A stretch of DNA of 8,509 nucleotides, taken from positions 1 through 8,509 of the forward strand of contig CALBMC010000002.1 in NCBI GenBank assembly GCA_937895685.1, written 5' to 3'. This stretch comes from an uncultured bacterium (GTDB lineage Bacteria; Patescibacteriota; Minisyncoccia; Phycocordibacterales; UBA9973). The position numbers were made by a program, and so were the translations under genes. Position 1 is the stretch's first letter. Each line of letters opens with the position of its first letter. The notes under the pieces were generated by a model that was not told where the DNA came from, ran no database searches, and saw only the letters and a program-made list of their open reading frames with translations. Positions 1 to 6,549 of this stretch are shown here, piece by piece.

Positions 1-361
<361 letters not shown>

Positions 362-428
362 AAGAATTGACCAGAACAAAACAAAACAGAATTGAATTAC
401 TTTATAATTTAAATTGGCGTATTTAACT

Positions 429-440
429 ATCAAAGATTGA
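429..440 (-). promoter_or_regulatory. boxA-like antitermination element in the 16S leader
   Basis: On the minus strand the leader reads TCAATCTTTGATAGTTAAAT about 70-80 bases before the mature 16S. This resembles the TCTTTGAAAACT-type boxA found in pre-16S leaders of Gram-positive bacteria, where NusB/S10 bind to prevent early termination. The match is partial, and the assignment rests on position and similarity only. Confidence 0.4.
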
Positions 441-443
441 ATT

Positions 444-455
444 TCACCTCCTCCC
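444..455 (-). promoter_or_regulatory. SD-like segment in the 16S leader, complementary to the anti-SD
   Basis: The minus strand reads GGGAGGAGGTGAAATT. The nine bases AGGAGGTGA (452-444) are perfectly complementary to UCACCUCCU, the near-universal 3' tail of 16S rRNA. The 3' end of this organism's 16S is outside the window, so pairing is inferred. No convincing start codon and reading frame follow at normal spacing (an in-frame GTG leads to a stop after four codons), so it is probably not a ribosome binding site for a leader peptide. It could instead pair in cis with the 3' end of the precursor. Confidence 0.5.
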
Positions 456-478
456 AGAAATTAATCAGGGACTGAATG

Positions 479-498
479 AAAAAGCGCACTCATGCGCG
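479..498 (-). promoter_or_regulatory. 5'-terminal hairpin with U-run in the 16S leader
   Basis: On the minus strand GCGCA-TGAG-TGCGC (497-484) forms a 5-bp GC-rich stem with a four-base loop, followed by TTTTT (483-479). Given the promoter at 506-534, transcription should begin near 499, so the hairpin sits at the very 5' end of the rRNA precursor. It looks like a small intrinsic terminator but is probably too close to the start site to work as a normal one. It may act as a 5' cap-like structure or a promoter-proximal pause. Confidence 0.5.
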
Positions 499-505
499 TA
501 AAGGG

Positions 506-534
506 AGTATATACCAGTCATATTTATCTGTCAA
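506..534 (-). promoter_or_regulatory. rRNA promoter (TTGACA-N17-TATACT)
   Basis: On the minus strand there is a perfect -35 hexamer TTGACA (534-529), a 17-base spacer, and a -10 hexamer TATACT (511-506) that differs from the consensus by one base. The predicted start is near 499, giving a leader of about 138 bases before mature 16S. This is the best sigma70-type promoter I can find in the window, as expected for a strong rRNA promoter. Secondary candidates closer to the 16S have poor spacing. Confidence 0.8.
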
Positions 535-625
535 CTATTAATAAGAGTTCAAAAAAATATATAGAAATAAAGGCTTTTGTGGATAAAACTTGCCAAAAAA
601 TAATAAATATGAGAGCATACTAGTC

Positions 626-856
626 ATGGGTACTATTAACTCGATTCTGCCTATTGTGCAGATAATTTTGGCGGCACTACTAATACTTTCTATCATTCTT
701 CAACGTTCAGGTTCTGGAATAGAAGGAGCTCTTGGAGGAGGAGATGGAACAAGCTTTTATAACGCGCGACGAGGATTCGAGCGCTTCCTTTTCAATTTCA
801 CTGTTGTAATTGCTATTCTATTTGTTGTTTCAACTGTAGTTGCGGTACTCATCTAA
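626..856 (+). CDS. secG: Preprotein translocase subunit SecG
   Basis: A 76-residue membrane protein with the usual SecG length and layout. It has a first membrane segment (about residues 5-25), a conserved cytoplasmic Gly-rich loop with LQRSGSGIEGALGGGDGTSF (26-45) and NARRGFERFL (46-55), and a second membrane segment (about 56-76). SecG binds SecYE and assists SecA-driven protein export across the cytoplasmic membrane. I chose the ATG at 626 because it gives a normal SecG N-terminus. The frame is open upstream to a TTG at 590, but that would add 12 polar residues atypical of the family. No good SD precedes either start; GAGAG at 611-615 is weak. Its promoter must lie in 535-620, and only poor -10-like AT stretches are visible there. 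It is divergent from the 16S operon and is first in a cluster with the binding-protein gene 50 bases downstream. Confidence 0.93.
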   Translation: MGTINSILPIVQIILAALLILSIILQRSGSGIEGALGGGDGTSFYNARRGFERFLFNFTVVIAILFVVSTVVAVLI

Positions 857-882
857 ATTAAAATAGATTTATTTCTATCATC

Positions 883-896
883 CCCGTAATAACGGG
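883..896 (+). repeat. Small inverted repeat/hairpin in the secG-SBP gap
   Basis: CCCGT (883-887) and ACGGG (892-896) form a 5-bp stem around the loop AATA. There is no T-run after it, so it is not an intrinsic terminator. It ends 10 bases before the ATG of the binding-protein gene and holds the only purine-rich stretch (GGGAAAA) that could act as a weak ribosome binding site. It could therefore modulate initiation or protect an mRNA end. Confidence 0.4.
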
Positions 897-906
897 AAAA
901 TAATAA

Positions 907-2610
907 ATGAAAATAAATAAACAAAGTTTCGCCTCTTCATTGCGTTTTATTAAGCAAACCGTTGCAACTTTCAATTACAAACAACAAATAATCTTTGGTT
1001 TTTTTGCTACTACACTAATAGTTAGTTCTGTAGTTTTGCTTTTAAAATTGAATCAAGAATTAAAAGTCTCTGTTCCTCAAAAAGGAGGAAGTATTACTGA
1101 AGGAGTTGTTGGTACTCCGCGTTTTATTAATCCAGTTCTTGCCGTTTCAAATGCTGACAGAGCTTTAACCTCAATTGTTTTCTCAGGATTAATGAAGAAA
1201 GATGAGAATGGAAATATAATTCCAAACATCGCAAGTTCATATGAAATATCAACCGATGGAAAAACTTACACTTTTTTCATAAAAGAAAATTTAAGTTTCC
1301 ATAACGGACAAAAAATAACAGCCGATGATATCGTCTTTACAATAGATAAGATAAAAGATCCAGCAATAAAAAGCCCTCTTAGAGCTGAATGGGAAGGAAT
1401 AACTGTAGAAGCGATAGATGAATTAACTGTTGAATTTAAACTAGACAAACCATTCTCCCCTTTTATTGAATACGCAACCGTTGGAATTTTGCCAAAAAGC
1501 TTGTGGGAAAATATAAACTCTGAAGAATTTGCTCTAACTGAATACAATCTATACGCAATCGGTTCTGGTCCTTACAAAATTTCTGAAATAAATAAAAATG
1601 CCGGAGTTCCAGATTCTTTTGTTTTAGAAGATTTCAAAAACTATGCGCTAGGTGAACCTTTTATAAAAAATATAACAATAAGAAGTTTTGATAATGAAGA
1701 ATCTGCGGCTAAATCATTCAAAGCTGGAAACATTGATCTTGTTGGAATTCTTTCAACTGAAAATTCTGACATCATAACAAAGTATGCAGAAAAAGTTGAA
1801 GTAACAACTCTACCTAGAATTTTCTCAATATTTGTTAACCCTTCAGAAAATGAAATTCTTGGAGACCAAAAACTTCTAACAATTTTATCAAATTCAATAA
1901 ATAGAGATGAGATTGTTAAAAATGTTCTTGATGGGTTCGGTGTCCCACTATACGGACCATTACCTGAAGATACTCTTGCTCCCTCAAAAACCTTAACACC
2001 AGAAGAAGCCGGACTTGCACTCGATGAACTTGGTTGGAAACTTGGAGAAGAAGGAATCAGAAGCAAAGAAATAAATAAAAAGAAAGTTTATTTATCATTT
2101 GATCTTTCAACAAGTGACGCAGAAGAACTTTCAGAAACAGCTAGAATGATTTCTGAGATGATGGCTCAAATTGGAGTAGAAGTAAAAGTCCAACCTTATG
2201 AAATCGGAACTTTAAACCAAGACATCATTAGACCAAGAAATTATGAGATGCTTCTGTTTGGACAAGTTCTAGCGAGTGAGACTGACTTGTATTCATTCTG
2301 GCACTCTTCTCAAAGAAACGATCCAGGACTAAATGTTGCAAAATACGCCAGCGTCAGAGCCGATTCCCTTCTTGAGCAAGCAGTAAAAGAAACAAACATC
2401 GAAAGTCAGAAAGAGTTATTAAAACAAGCAAGTAGTGTGATCGCAAAAGAAAACGGAGCAATATTCTTATACGCACCATCCTATATTTACGCTTTAAACA
2501 AAGACATCGGTAACTTATCAATTAACAAAATTTCAAGCACAGTAGACAGATTTGCCAACGTAGAAGATTGGTATGTCCTAACCGAAAAAGTTTGGAAAAT
2601 ATTCGAATAA
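907..2610 (+). CDS. Membrane-anchored family-5 extracellular solute-binding protein (peptide/OppA-DppA type)
   Basis: A 567-residue protein. Residues 1-27 are basic and cytoplasmic-like, followed by one hydrophobic segment (about 28-47) that anchors it. There is no lipobox cysteine, unlike the usual lipoprotein form. The family-5 signature spans about 105-150: IPNIASSYEISTDGKTYTF, then the FHNGQKITADDIVFTI region. Later family hallmarks are NSINRDEIVKNVLDGFGVPL, GPLPED, and a C-terminal block with YEMLLFGQ and DLYSFWHSSQ. In characterised homologues these proteins capture peptides or other small solutes outside the membrane and pass them to an ABC permease. No permease or ATPase gene is next to it, so its partner and ligand are unknown. 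The gene ends 5 bases before the RNase J ATG, which suggests cotranscription. The start is an ATG without a good SD. The family call is secure; the ligand is not predicted. Confidence 0.9.
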   Translation: MKINKQSFASSLRFIKQTVATFNYKQQIIFGFFATTLIVSSVVLLLKLNQELKVSVPQKGGSITEGVVGTPRFINPVLAVSNADRALTSIVFSGLMKKDENGNIIPNIASSYEISTDGKTYTFFIKENLSFHNGQKITADDIVFTIDKIKDPAIKSPLRAEWEGITVEAIDELTVEFKLDKPFSPFIEYATVGILPKSLWENINSEEFALTEYNLYAIGSGPYKISEINKNAGVPDSFVLEDFKNYALGEPFIKNITIRSFDNEESAAKSFKAGNIDLVGILSTENSDIITKYAEKVEVTTLPRIFSIFVNPSENEILGDQKLLTILSNSINRDEIVKNVLDGFGVPLYGPLPEDTLAPSKTLTPEEAGLALDELGWKLGEEGIRSKEINKKKVYLSFDLSTSDAEELSETARMISEMMAQIGVEVKVQPYEIGTLNQDIIRPRNYEMLLFGQVLASETDLYSFWHSSQRNDPGLNVAKYASVRADSLLEQAVKETNIESQKELLKQASSVIAKENGAIFLYAPSYIYALNKDIGNLSINKISSTVDRFANVEDWYVLTEKVWKIFE

Positions 2611-2615
2611 AAATT

Positions 2616-4679
2616 ATGGAAGAAAATAAAAACAATATACACAGAAGAAGACCTGCTTCAAAAAGGTCAACCCTTGCTTATCACAGAAACGATCATCAAG
2701 GACAATCAAATAATCAACCAACAAACACTCCAAGTGACGCCTTTTCTAATGCAATAGACAAAGCAATCGGAGCTGTGGCACCAAAAGCGCCTAATAACAA
2801 TCCTCAACACACAGGAAGACCACAACATAAAAACTCAAACAGACCAGCCTCTAATCAAGCAAAAGCTGAAGGAGAAGGATCTAAGGGAATGCCTCGCCAA
2901 AGAAAAACAATGCGAGCAGGTGGACATGGAAAAGATAAACCAAAAAATGCAAACTACACTCACACTTCAAAAAGAAGAGCTGGATCAACATTGGATATTC
3001 CAAAAGTAGAAGAAGGAGTTCTTAGAATTGTTCCTCTTGGAGGAGTTGAACAAGTTGGTCAAAACATGACTGCTATTGAATACGGTGACGACATTATAAT
3101 TGTTGACGCTGGTATTCAATTTGCCGAAGTAGACCACCCAGGAGTTGATTACATTATTCCAAATACAAAATACCTAGAAGATCGTGTAGAAAAAATAAGA
3201 GGATTGTTTATCACTCACGGACACCTAGATCACATCGGGGCACTTCCTTACATTATTGAAAAGATTGGTAACCCTCAAATATACTCAAGACAATTCGGAG
3301 CAGTAATGATCGCAAAACGTCACGAAGAGTTCCCTCACCTACCAAAACTAAACATGAATATTGTTGCAGCTGAAGATACAATCAAGGCTGGAATTTTTAC
3401 AATAAAAACATTTGCTATTTCACACACAATTCCTGATTCTATGGGACTTGTTATACAAACACCTCTTGGAGATATAGCCTTTATTGAAGACGTTAGAGTA
3501 GACAACATTGCAGGGGTTCCAACAGAAGAAGAAGTAGAACAATATAAACGTTTCGCTGGAAAAGAAATGCTTCTACTTACAATGGACTCAACAAGTATCT
3601 GGAAAAATGGATGGTCTCTTTCTGAACAAACTGTTGTAAAAAATATCATTGAAATAATGAAAAATGTTCCAGGAAGAATAATTATCGGAAGCTTTGCTTC
3701 TCAAGTAGAAAGACTTGTTTCTATTATTGATGCAGCTGAAAGTTTTGGAAAGAAAATTGTTGTAGATGGAAGAAGTATGAAAAGCAATATTGAAATTGCC
3801 AAACAACTAGGAATAATGAAATCAAAAAGTATCATTTCAGTTGAAGAAATGCATAACTATCCACCAAACAAAATAGTTATGATTGCAACAGGGTCCCAAG
3901 GAGAAGAATTTGCTGCTCTTGCAAGAATGGCGAATAAAACTCACCGACAGATAACATTGCAACCTTCAGACACAATACTTCTGTCTTCTTCAGCTATTCC
4001 AGGAAACGAAAGAGATATCGACAAGTTGAAAGACAATCTATACAGAAGCGGTGCAAAAATAATTACTTATACAGACTCTGACGTTCACGCTTCAGGACAT
4101 GGAAACAGAGAAGAACTTCGATGGATCCACAAACAAATAAACTACAGATTCTTTATGCCTGTGCACGGAAATCACTTCATGCTTTGCCAACACGCGGAAT
4201 TATCTCAAGCTCAAGGAACTTCAAAAGAAAATACAATTGTTCCAGACAATGGTTCAATAATAGAAATCTATGATGGTGGTAAAAAGGTTAGAGTTCGAAA
4301 AGAAAAAGCACCTTCTGATCTTGTTACAGTTGATGGATTTAGCATTGGAGATACACAAGAGTTCGTGATCCGAGACAGAAAGATGCTAGCACAAGACGGA
4401 ATGTTTGTTGTGATTGCAACTATTGATAACAAGACTGGAAGACTTAAGAAATCTCCCGATCTCATCTCTAGAGGATTTGTTTATCTAAAAGAAAATCAAG
4501 ATCTTCTTAAAGACACAAGAACAATAATAAAACGTTCAATAGAATCTTCAATGAAAGGCGGATTAAACGCAGCAAGTCTAGAGTATGCAAAATCAACACT
4601 TGGAGATGCTGTTTCAAAATTCCTTTTCCAAAAAACAGCTAAGCGTCCTCTCGTAATTCCTGTTATACTAAGTGTGTAA
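2616..4679 (+). CDS. rnj: Ribonuclease J (metallo-beta-lactamase/beta-CASP nuclease)
   Basis: A 687-residue protein. Residues 1-130 are a basic Asn/Gln/Pro/Lys-rich extension, probably disordered. The metallo-beta-lactamase core follows: GGVEQVGQN (142-150), the metal motif HGHLDH (201-206), SHTIPDS (269-275, His270) and Asp292. Beta-CASP motifs are MDSTS (323-327), IIIGSFASQVERL (355-367), GRSMKSNIEIAKQLG (385-399), ATGSQGEE (424-431), LQPSDTILLSSSAIPGNE (448-465), HASGHG (491-496) and MPVHGN (514-519, His517). A C-terminal domain includes DLISRGFVYL (615-624). RNase J combines 5'-3' exonuclease and endonuclease activity in mRNA decay and in 16S 5'-end maturation. The motif that usually reads HTGDFK is FIEDVR (289-294): the metal-binding Asp is kept but its flanks are changed. 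The ATG at 2616 is preferred over a TTG at 2568 that overlaps the upstream gene. The stop overlaps the MFS start (TAATG). Confidence 0.96.
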   Translation: MEENKNNIHRRRPASKRSTLAYHRNDHQGQSNNQPTNTPSDAFSNAIDKAIGAVAPKAPNNNPQHTGRPQHKNSNRPASNQAKAEGEGSKGMPRQRKTMRAGGHGKDKPKNANYTHTSKRRAGSTLDIPKVEEGVLRIVPLGGVEQVGQNMTAIEYGDDIIIVDAGIQFAEVDHPGVDYIIPNTKYLEDRVEKIRGLFITHGHLDHIGALPYIIEKIGNPQIYSRQFGAVMIAKRHEEFPHLPKLNMNIVAAEDTIKAGIFTIKTFAISHTIPDSMGLVIQTPLGDIAFIEDVRVDNIAGVPTEEEVEQYKRFAGKEMLLLTMDSTSIWKNGWSLSEQTVVKNIIEIMKNVPGRIIIGSFASQVERLVSIIDAAESFGKKIVVDGRSMKSNIEIAKQLGIMKSKSIISVEEMHNYPPNKIVMIATGSQGEEFAALARMANKTHRQITLQPSDTILLSSSAIPGNERDIDKLKDNLYRSGAKIITYTDSDVHASGHGNREELRWIHKQINYRFFMPVHGNHFMLCQHAELSQAQGTSKENTIVPDNGSIIEIYDGGKKVRVRKEKAPSDLVTVDGFSIGDTQEFVIRDRKMLAQDGMFVVIATIDNKTGRLKKSPDLISRGFVYLKENQDLLKDTRTIIKRSIESSMKGGLNAASLEYAKSTLGDAVSKFLFQKTAKRPLVIPVILSV

Positions 4680-5818
4680 TGCTTCGCTTCATATACGCGA
4701 CAAGTTTCTTATTTTCATTTCAGTCGGCTATCACAGCCTACTTGAATTCTTCGTTCCTATCTTCCTTCTTTGATAGTCGTTGGATTGGTATATTCTTTAC
4801 CGCTTCATCAATTATCTCTCTTCTTGTTCTTTCTTTTATGCCAAAAATTTTGGCCAAAGTTGGAAATAGAAATTTTGCAACTGGATTACTAACACTTGGA
4901 GCCTTCTCTGCCCTTCTTATGTCTCTTGGGGCTCACCCTCTTCTTACTGCTATAGCCTTCATCGCCTCACAGATAACTCTAGTAGTAATGGTTCCATCAA
5001 TGGACATATTCATTGAACACTATTCAAAGCAAGAAGATACTGGGAAGGCTCGCGGATTGTATCTTACAATCATAAATGTAGCTTGGGTTATGTCACCATT
5101 TTTGGCGACTAGATTATTTATTTTTGGAGGATTCTCAGAGCTTTATGCAATCGTTGCAATCGTTCTTTCCCTTGCTTCTCTTATGCTATATCACAGCTCA
5201 AACGGATTTGCTGACAAAAAATACATGAGAGAACCTTTCTGGGTTTCAATAAAGAAAATGAAAGCAAAAGCTGATCTTAGAAGAATTTCTATCGTTAATT
5301 TTATATTACAATTCTTTTACTCTTGGATGGTTGTTTATACTCCGCTTTACCTGACAAAAACAATTGGTCTTGAGTGGGATGTGATCGGAATAATATTCAC
5401 TGTTATGCTTTTGCCATTTGTTCTATTCCAACTACCACTTGGACGTTTAGCCGATAAGCGCCTTGGGGAAAAAGAAATTTTAATGACTGGTATTTCTATA
5501 ATGAGCATTGCCACTCTTGTTTTCGCCTTCTCACACAACCTTACCCCAATCTTCATCGGACTTATCCTTTTTGCAACTAGAACTGGGGCAAGCTTCATTG
5601 AAGTCATGGCTGAAACATATTTCTTCAAAAAGGTAGACGAGGAAGACGCAGAAATGATTTCATTCTTCAGAGATGCTATGCCTATCGCTTATCTAATTGG
5701 TCCCCTACTTGGAGGAATTCTGATTGGAAAATTGGGATATGAACCTCTCTATATAATTCTTTCAATTATTGTTTTACTCTCTCTTATCCCAGCCTCAAGA
5801 ATAAAAGATACAAAATAA
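4679..5818 (+). CDS. Major facilitator superfamily (MFS) transporter, substrate unknown
   Basis: A 379-residue, strongly hydrophobic protein consistent with about 12 membrane helices in two halves joined by a basic cytoplasmic loop (about 176-203, with KKMKAKADLRR). The second half has an MFS motif A-like loop, GRLADKRLGEKEI (255-267). In the first half, ARGLYLTIINVAWVMSPF (124-141) resembles the family's helix-5 region. The length is slightly short for MFS but complete, with both halves intact. The ATG overlaps the RNase J stop by one base (TAATG), so translation is probably coupled and no SD is needed. A hairpin terminator begins 4 bases after the stop, so this is the last gene of the plus-strand cluster. 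MFS carriers move small solutes by uniport, symport or antiport. Nothing in the sequence or context identifies the substrate; drug efflux is possible but unsupported. Confidence 0.88.
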   Translation: MLRFIYATSFLFSFQSAITAYLNSSFLSSFFDSRWIGIFFTASSIISLLVLSFMPKILAKVGNRNFATGLLTLGAFSALLMSLGAHPLLTAIAFIASQITLVVMVPSMDIFIEHYSKQEDTGKARGLYLTIINVAWVMSPFLATRLFIFGGFSELYAIVAIVLSLASLMLYHSSNGFADKKYMREPFWVSIKKMKAKADLRRISIVNFILQFFYSWMVVYTPLYLTKTIGLEWDVIGIIFTVMLLPFVLFQLPLGRLADKRLGEKEILMTGISIMSIATLVFAFSHNLTPIFIGLILFATRTGASFIEVMAETYFFKKVDEEDAEMISFFRDAMPIAYLIGPLLGGILIGKLGYEPLYIILSIIVLLSLIPASRIKDTK

Positions 5819-5822
5819 AAAA

Positions 5823-5843
5823 CCCGCCGAAGCGGGATTTTTT
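5823..5843. terminator. Bidirectional intrinsic terminator between convergent genes
   Basis: CCCGC (5823-5827), loop CGAA, GCGGG (5832-5836), then ATTTTTT on the plus strand. Flanking A and T runs extend the stem and supply a U-tract in both directions. Read on the minus strand, the loop is UUCG closed by C-G, an extra-stable tetraloop. It starts 4 bases after the MFS stop, and its T-run overlaps the TAA of the convergent channel gene (5842-5844), so one element serves both transcripts. Confidence 0.9.
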
Positions 5844-6474
5844 ATAATTCCTTTACTTTCAAAAATGGATTTAAAATTTTGAAAATTATTCTAGTGCTCT
5901 GCTTTGAAAAATTAAACAAAACTCCAAGTGTCAAAAATATTAAGGCTGACTGTAAATCAAAAAATGAAATAAAGATTGCTAATATTCCACAAAAAACTGG
6001 GAACAGTATTCTGGCATACAGATGTCGGCTTTCTATTACACCAATCTGCTCGTTTTCTATATCGTGAGACATAAGGGCATAGTGTCGCATCCAAAAGATA
6101 ACCAATCCTATCAAAATAGTGTGAGATGAGAAGATAACAACAGCAGACTGTAGGTTATGATAATGAGCTAAAAGATGACTTGAGAAAGGAACTAAGGCAA
6201 CTAGGAACAAGAAGATTGAGTTGATTAGTGTAAATCTATTATCTATATTTTTCGCATAGACAGAGGCAATAAAGTGATGAGCTCTCCAATAAGTAAACAA
6301 CACGGCAAAAGATAGGAAGAAGCTAGAAAAAGAAGGTATTAGTTGATGAAATAAAATACCAAGTTCAAGATCACTATCTGCTTTTCCAATTGGAAGTTTT
6401 ATATCCAAAACCAAAAGAGTCATAACGATAGAAAAAATTCCATCTGCAAGTTGCTCAAGTCTTTGTTGTTTCAT
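5842..6474 (-). CDS. TMEM175/DUF1211 family membrane protein, putative K+ channel
   Basis: A 210-residue protein with six hydrophobic segments (about 10-27, 44-62, 84-103, 109-128, 154-172, 174-190), the size and topology of bacterial TMEM175. The N-terminus, RLEQLADGIFSIVMTLLVLD (5-24), matches the family's first-helix signature, normally R-x3-F-S-D followed by GxFxIxxTLLVLDI. Here F-S is L-A (Leu9, Ala10), while Arg5 and Asp11 are kept. YWRAHHF (62-68) fits the conserved W..H region. Studied bacterial members form tetrameric, leaky K+-selective channels gated by hydrophobic residues of helix 1, in the cytoplasmic membrane. Function is inferred by family and the altered motif adds doubt. The gene lies downstream of typA behind a terminator and probably has its own promoter. 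The ATG at 6474 lacks an SD. The stop codon sits in the T-run of the shared terminator. Confidence 0.85.
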   Translation of the reverse strand: MKQQRLEQLADGIFSIVMTLLVLDIKLPIGKADSDLELGILFHQLIPSFSSFFLSFAVLFTYWRAHHFIASVYAKNIDNRFTLINSIFLFLVALVPFSSHLLAHYHNLQSAVVIFSSHTILIGLVIFWMRHYALMSHDIENEQIGVIESRHLYARILFPVFCGILAIFISFFDLQSALIFLTLGVLFNFSKQSTRIIFKILNPFLKVKEL

Positions 6475-6483
6475 ATTGATTTA

Positions 6484-6492
6484 ATTTTAACA
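6484..6492 (-). promoter_or_regulatory. Candidate extended -10 promoter for the TMEM175-like gene
   Basis: On the minus strand TG-T-TAAAAT (6492-6484) forms an extended -10 box. The matching -35 position is only a T-run, the U-tract of the typA terminator. The predicted start is near 6477, about 3 bases before the ATG, which would make the mRNA essentially leaderless. This fits the lack of an SD, but AT-rich sequence produces such matches by chance. Confidence 0.35.
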
Positions 6493-6512
6493 AAATAACT
6501 AAAAATAAAAAA

Positions 6513-6540
6513 CCCCAACAAGTATTCATTGGGGCTTTTT
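6513..6540 (-). terminator. Intrinsic terminator downstream of typA
   Basis: CCCCAA (6513-6518) and TTGGGG (6529-6534) pair around a 10-base loop. On the minus strand the stem is followed by TTTTTTATTTTTA (6512-6500), a good U-tract, and it starts about 10 bases after the typA stop. On the plus strand there is also a CTTTTTA tail, so it may work in both directions. Confidence 0.85.
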
Positions 6541-6549
6541 ATTTATTAT

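Noticed and set aside
403..408. Perfect TATAAT on the plus strand
   Set aside because: There is no -35 at proper spacing, and it would transcribe antisense to the rRNA leader; AT-rich chance match.
407..433. Second rRNA promoter (TTGATA with TATAAA, minus strand)
   Set aside because: The spacer is about 21 bases, and the TTGATA overlaps the boxA-like element, which explains it better.
609..623. Four-codon ORF (MRAY) just upstream of secG that could be a leader peptide
   Set aside because: It is too short, has no ribosome binding site and no attenuator structure; chance occurrence is likely in AT-rich sequence.
590..625. TTG start extending SecG by 12 residues
   Set aside because: The extension is polar and not typical of SecG; the ATG at 626 gives the standard N-terminus just before the first membrane helix.
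1641..2066. 141-residue minus-strand open frame inside the binding-protein gene
   Set aside because: It is Ser/Pro-rich low-complexity shadow translation, antisense to a clearly coding family-5 protein.
2568..2615. TTG start for RNase J overlapping the binding-protein gene
   Set aside because: It needs a 43-base overlap and adds 16 residues without family support; the ATG at 2616 follows the upstream stop by 5 bases.
5347..5628. Minus-strand open frame inside the MFS gene
   Set aside because: It is an antisense shadow with no recognisable domain or start context; the plus-strand frame has clear MFS features.
5879..6067. 62-residue plus-strand open frame
   Set aside because: It is antisense to the TMEM175-like gene, whose minus-strand protein matches a known family.
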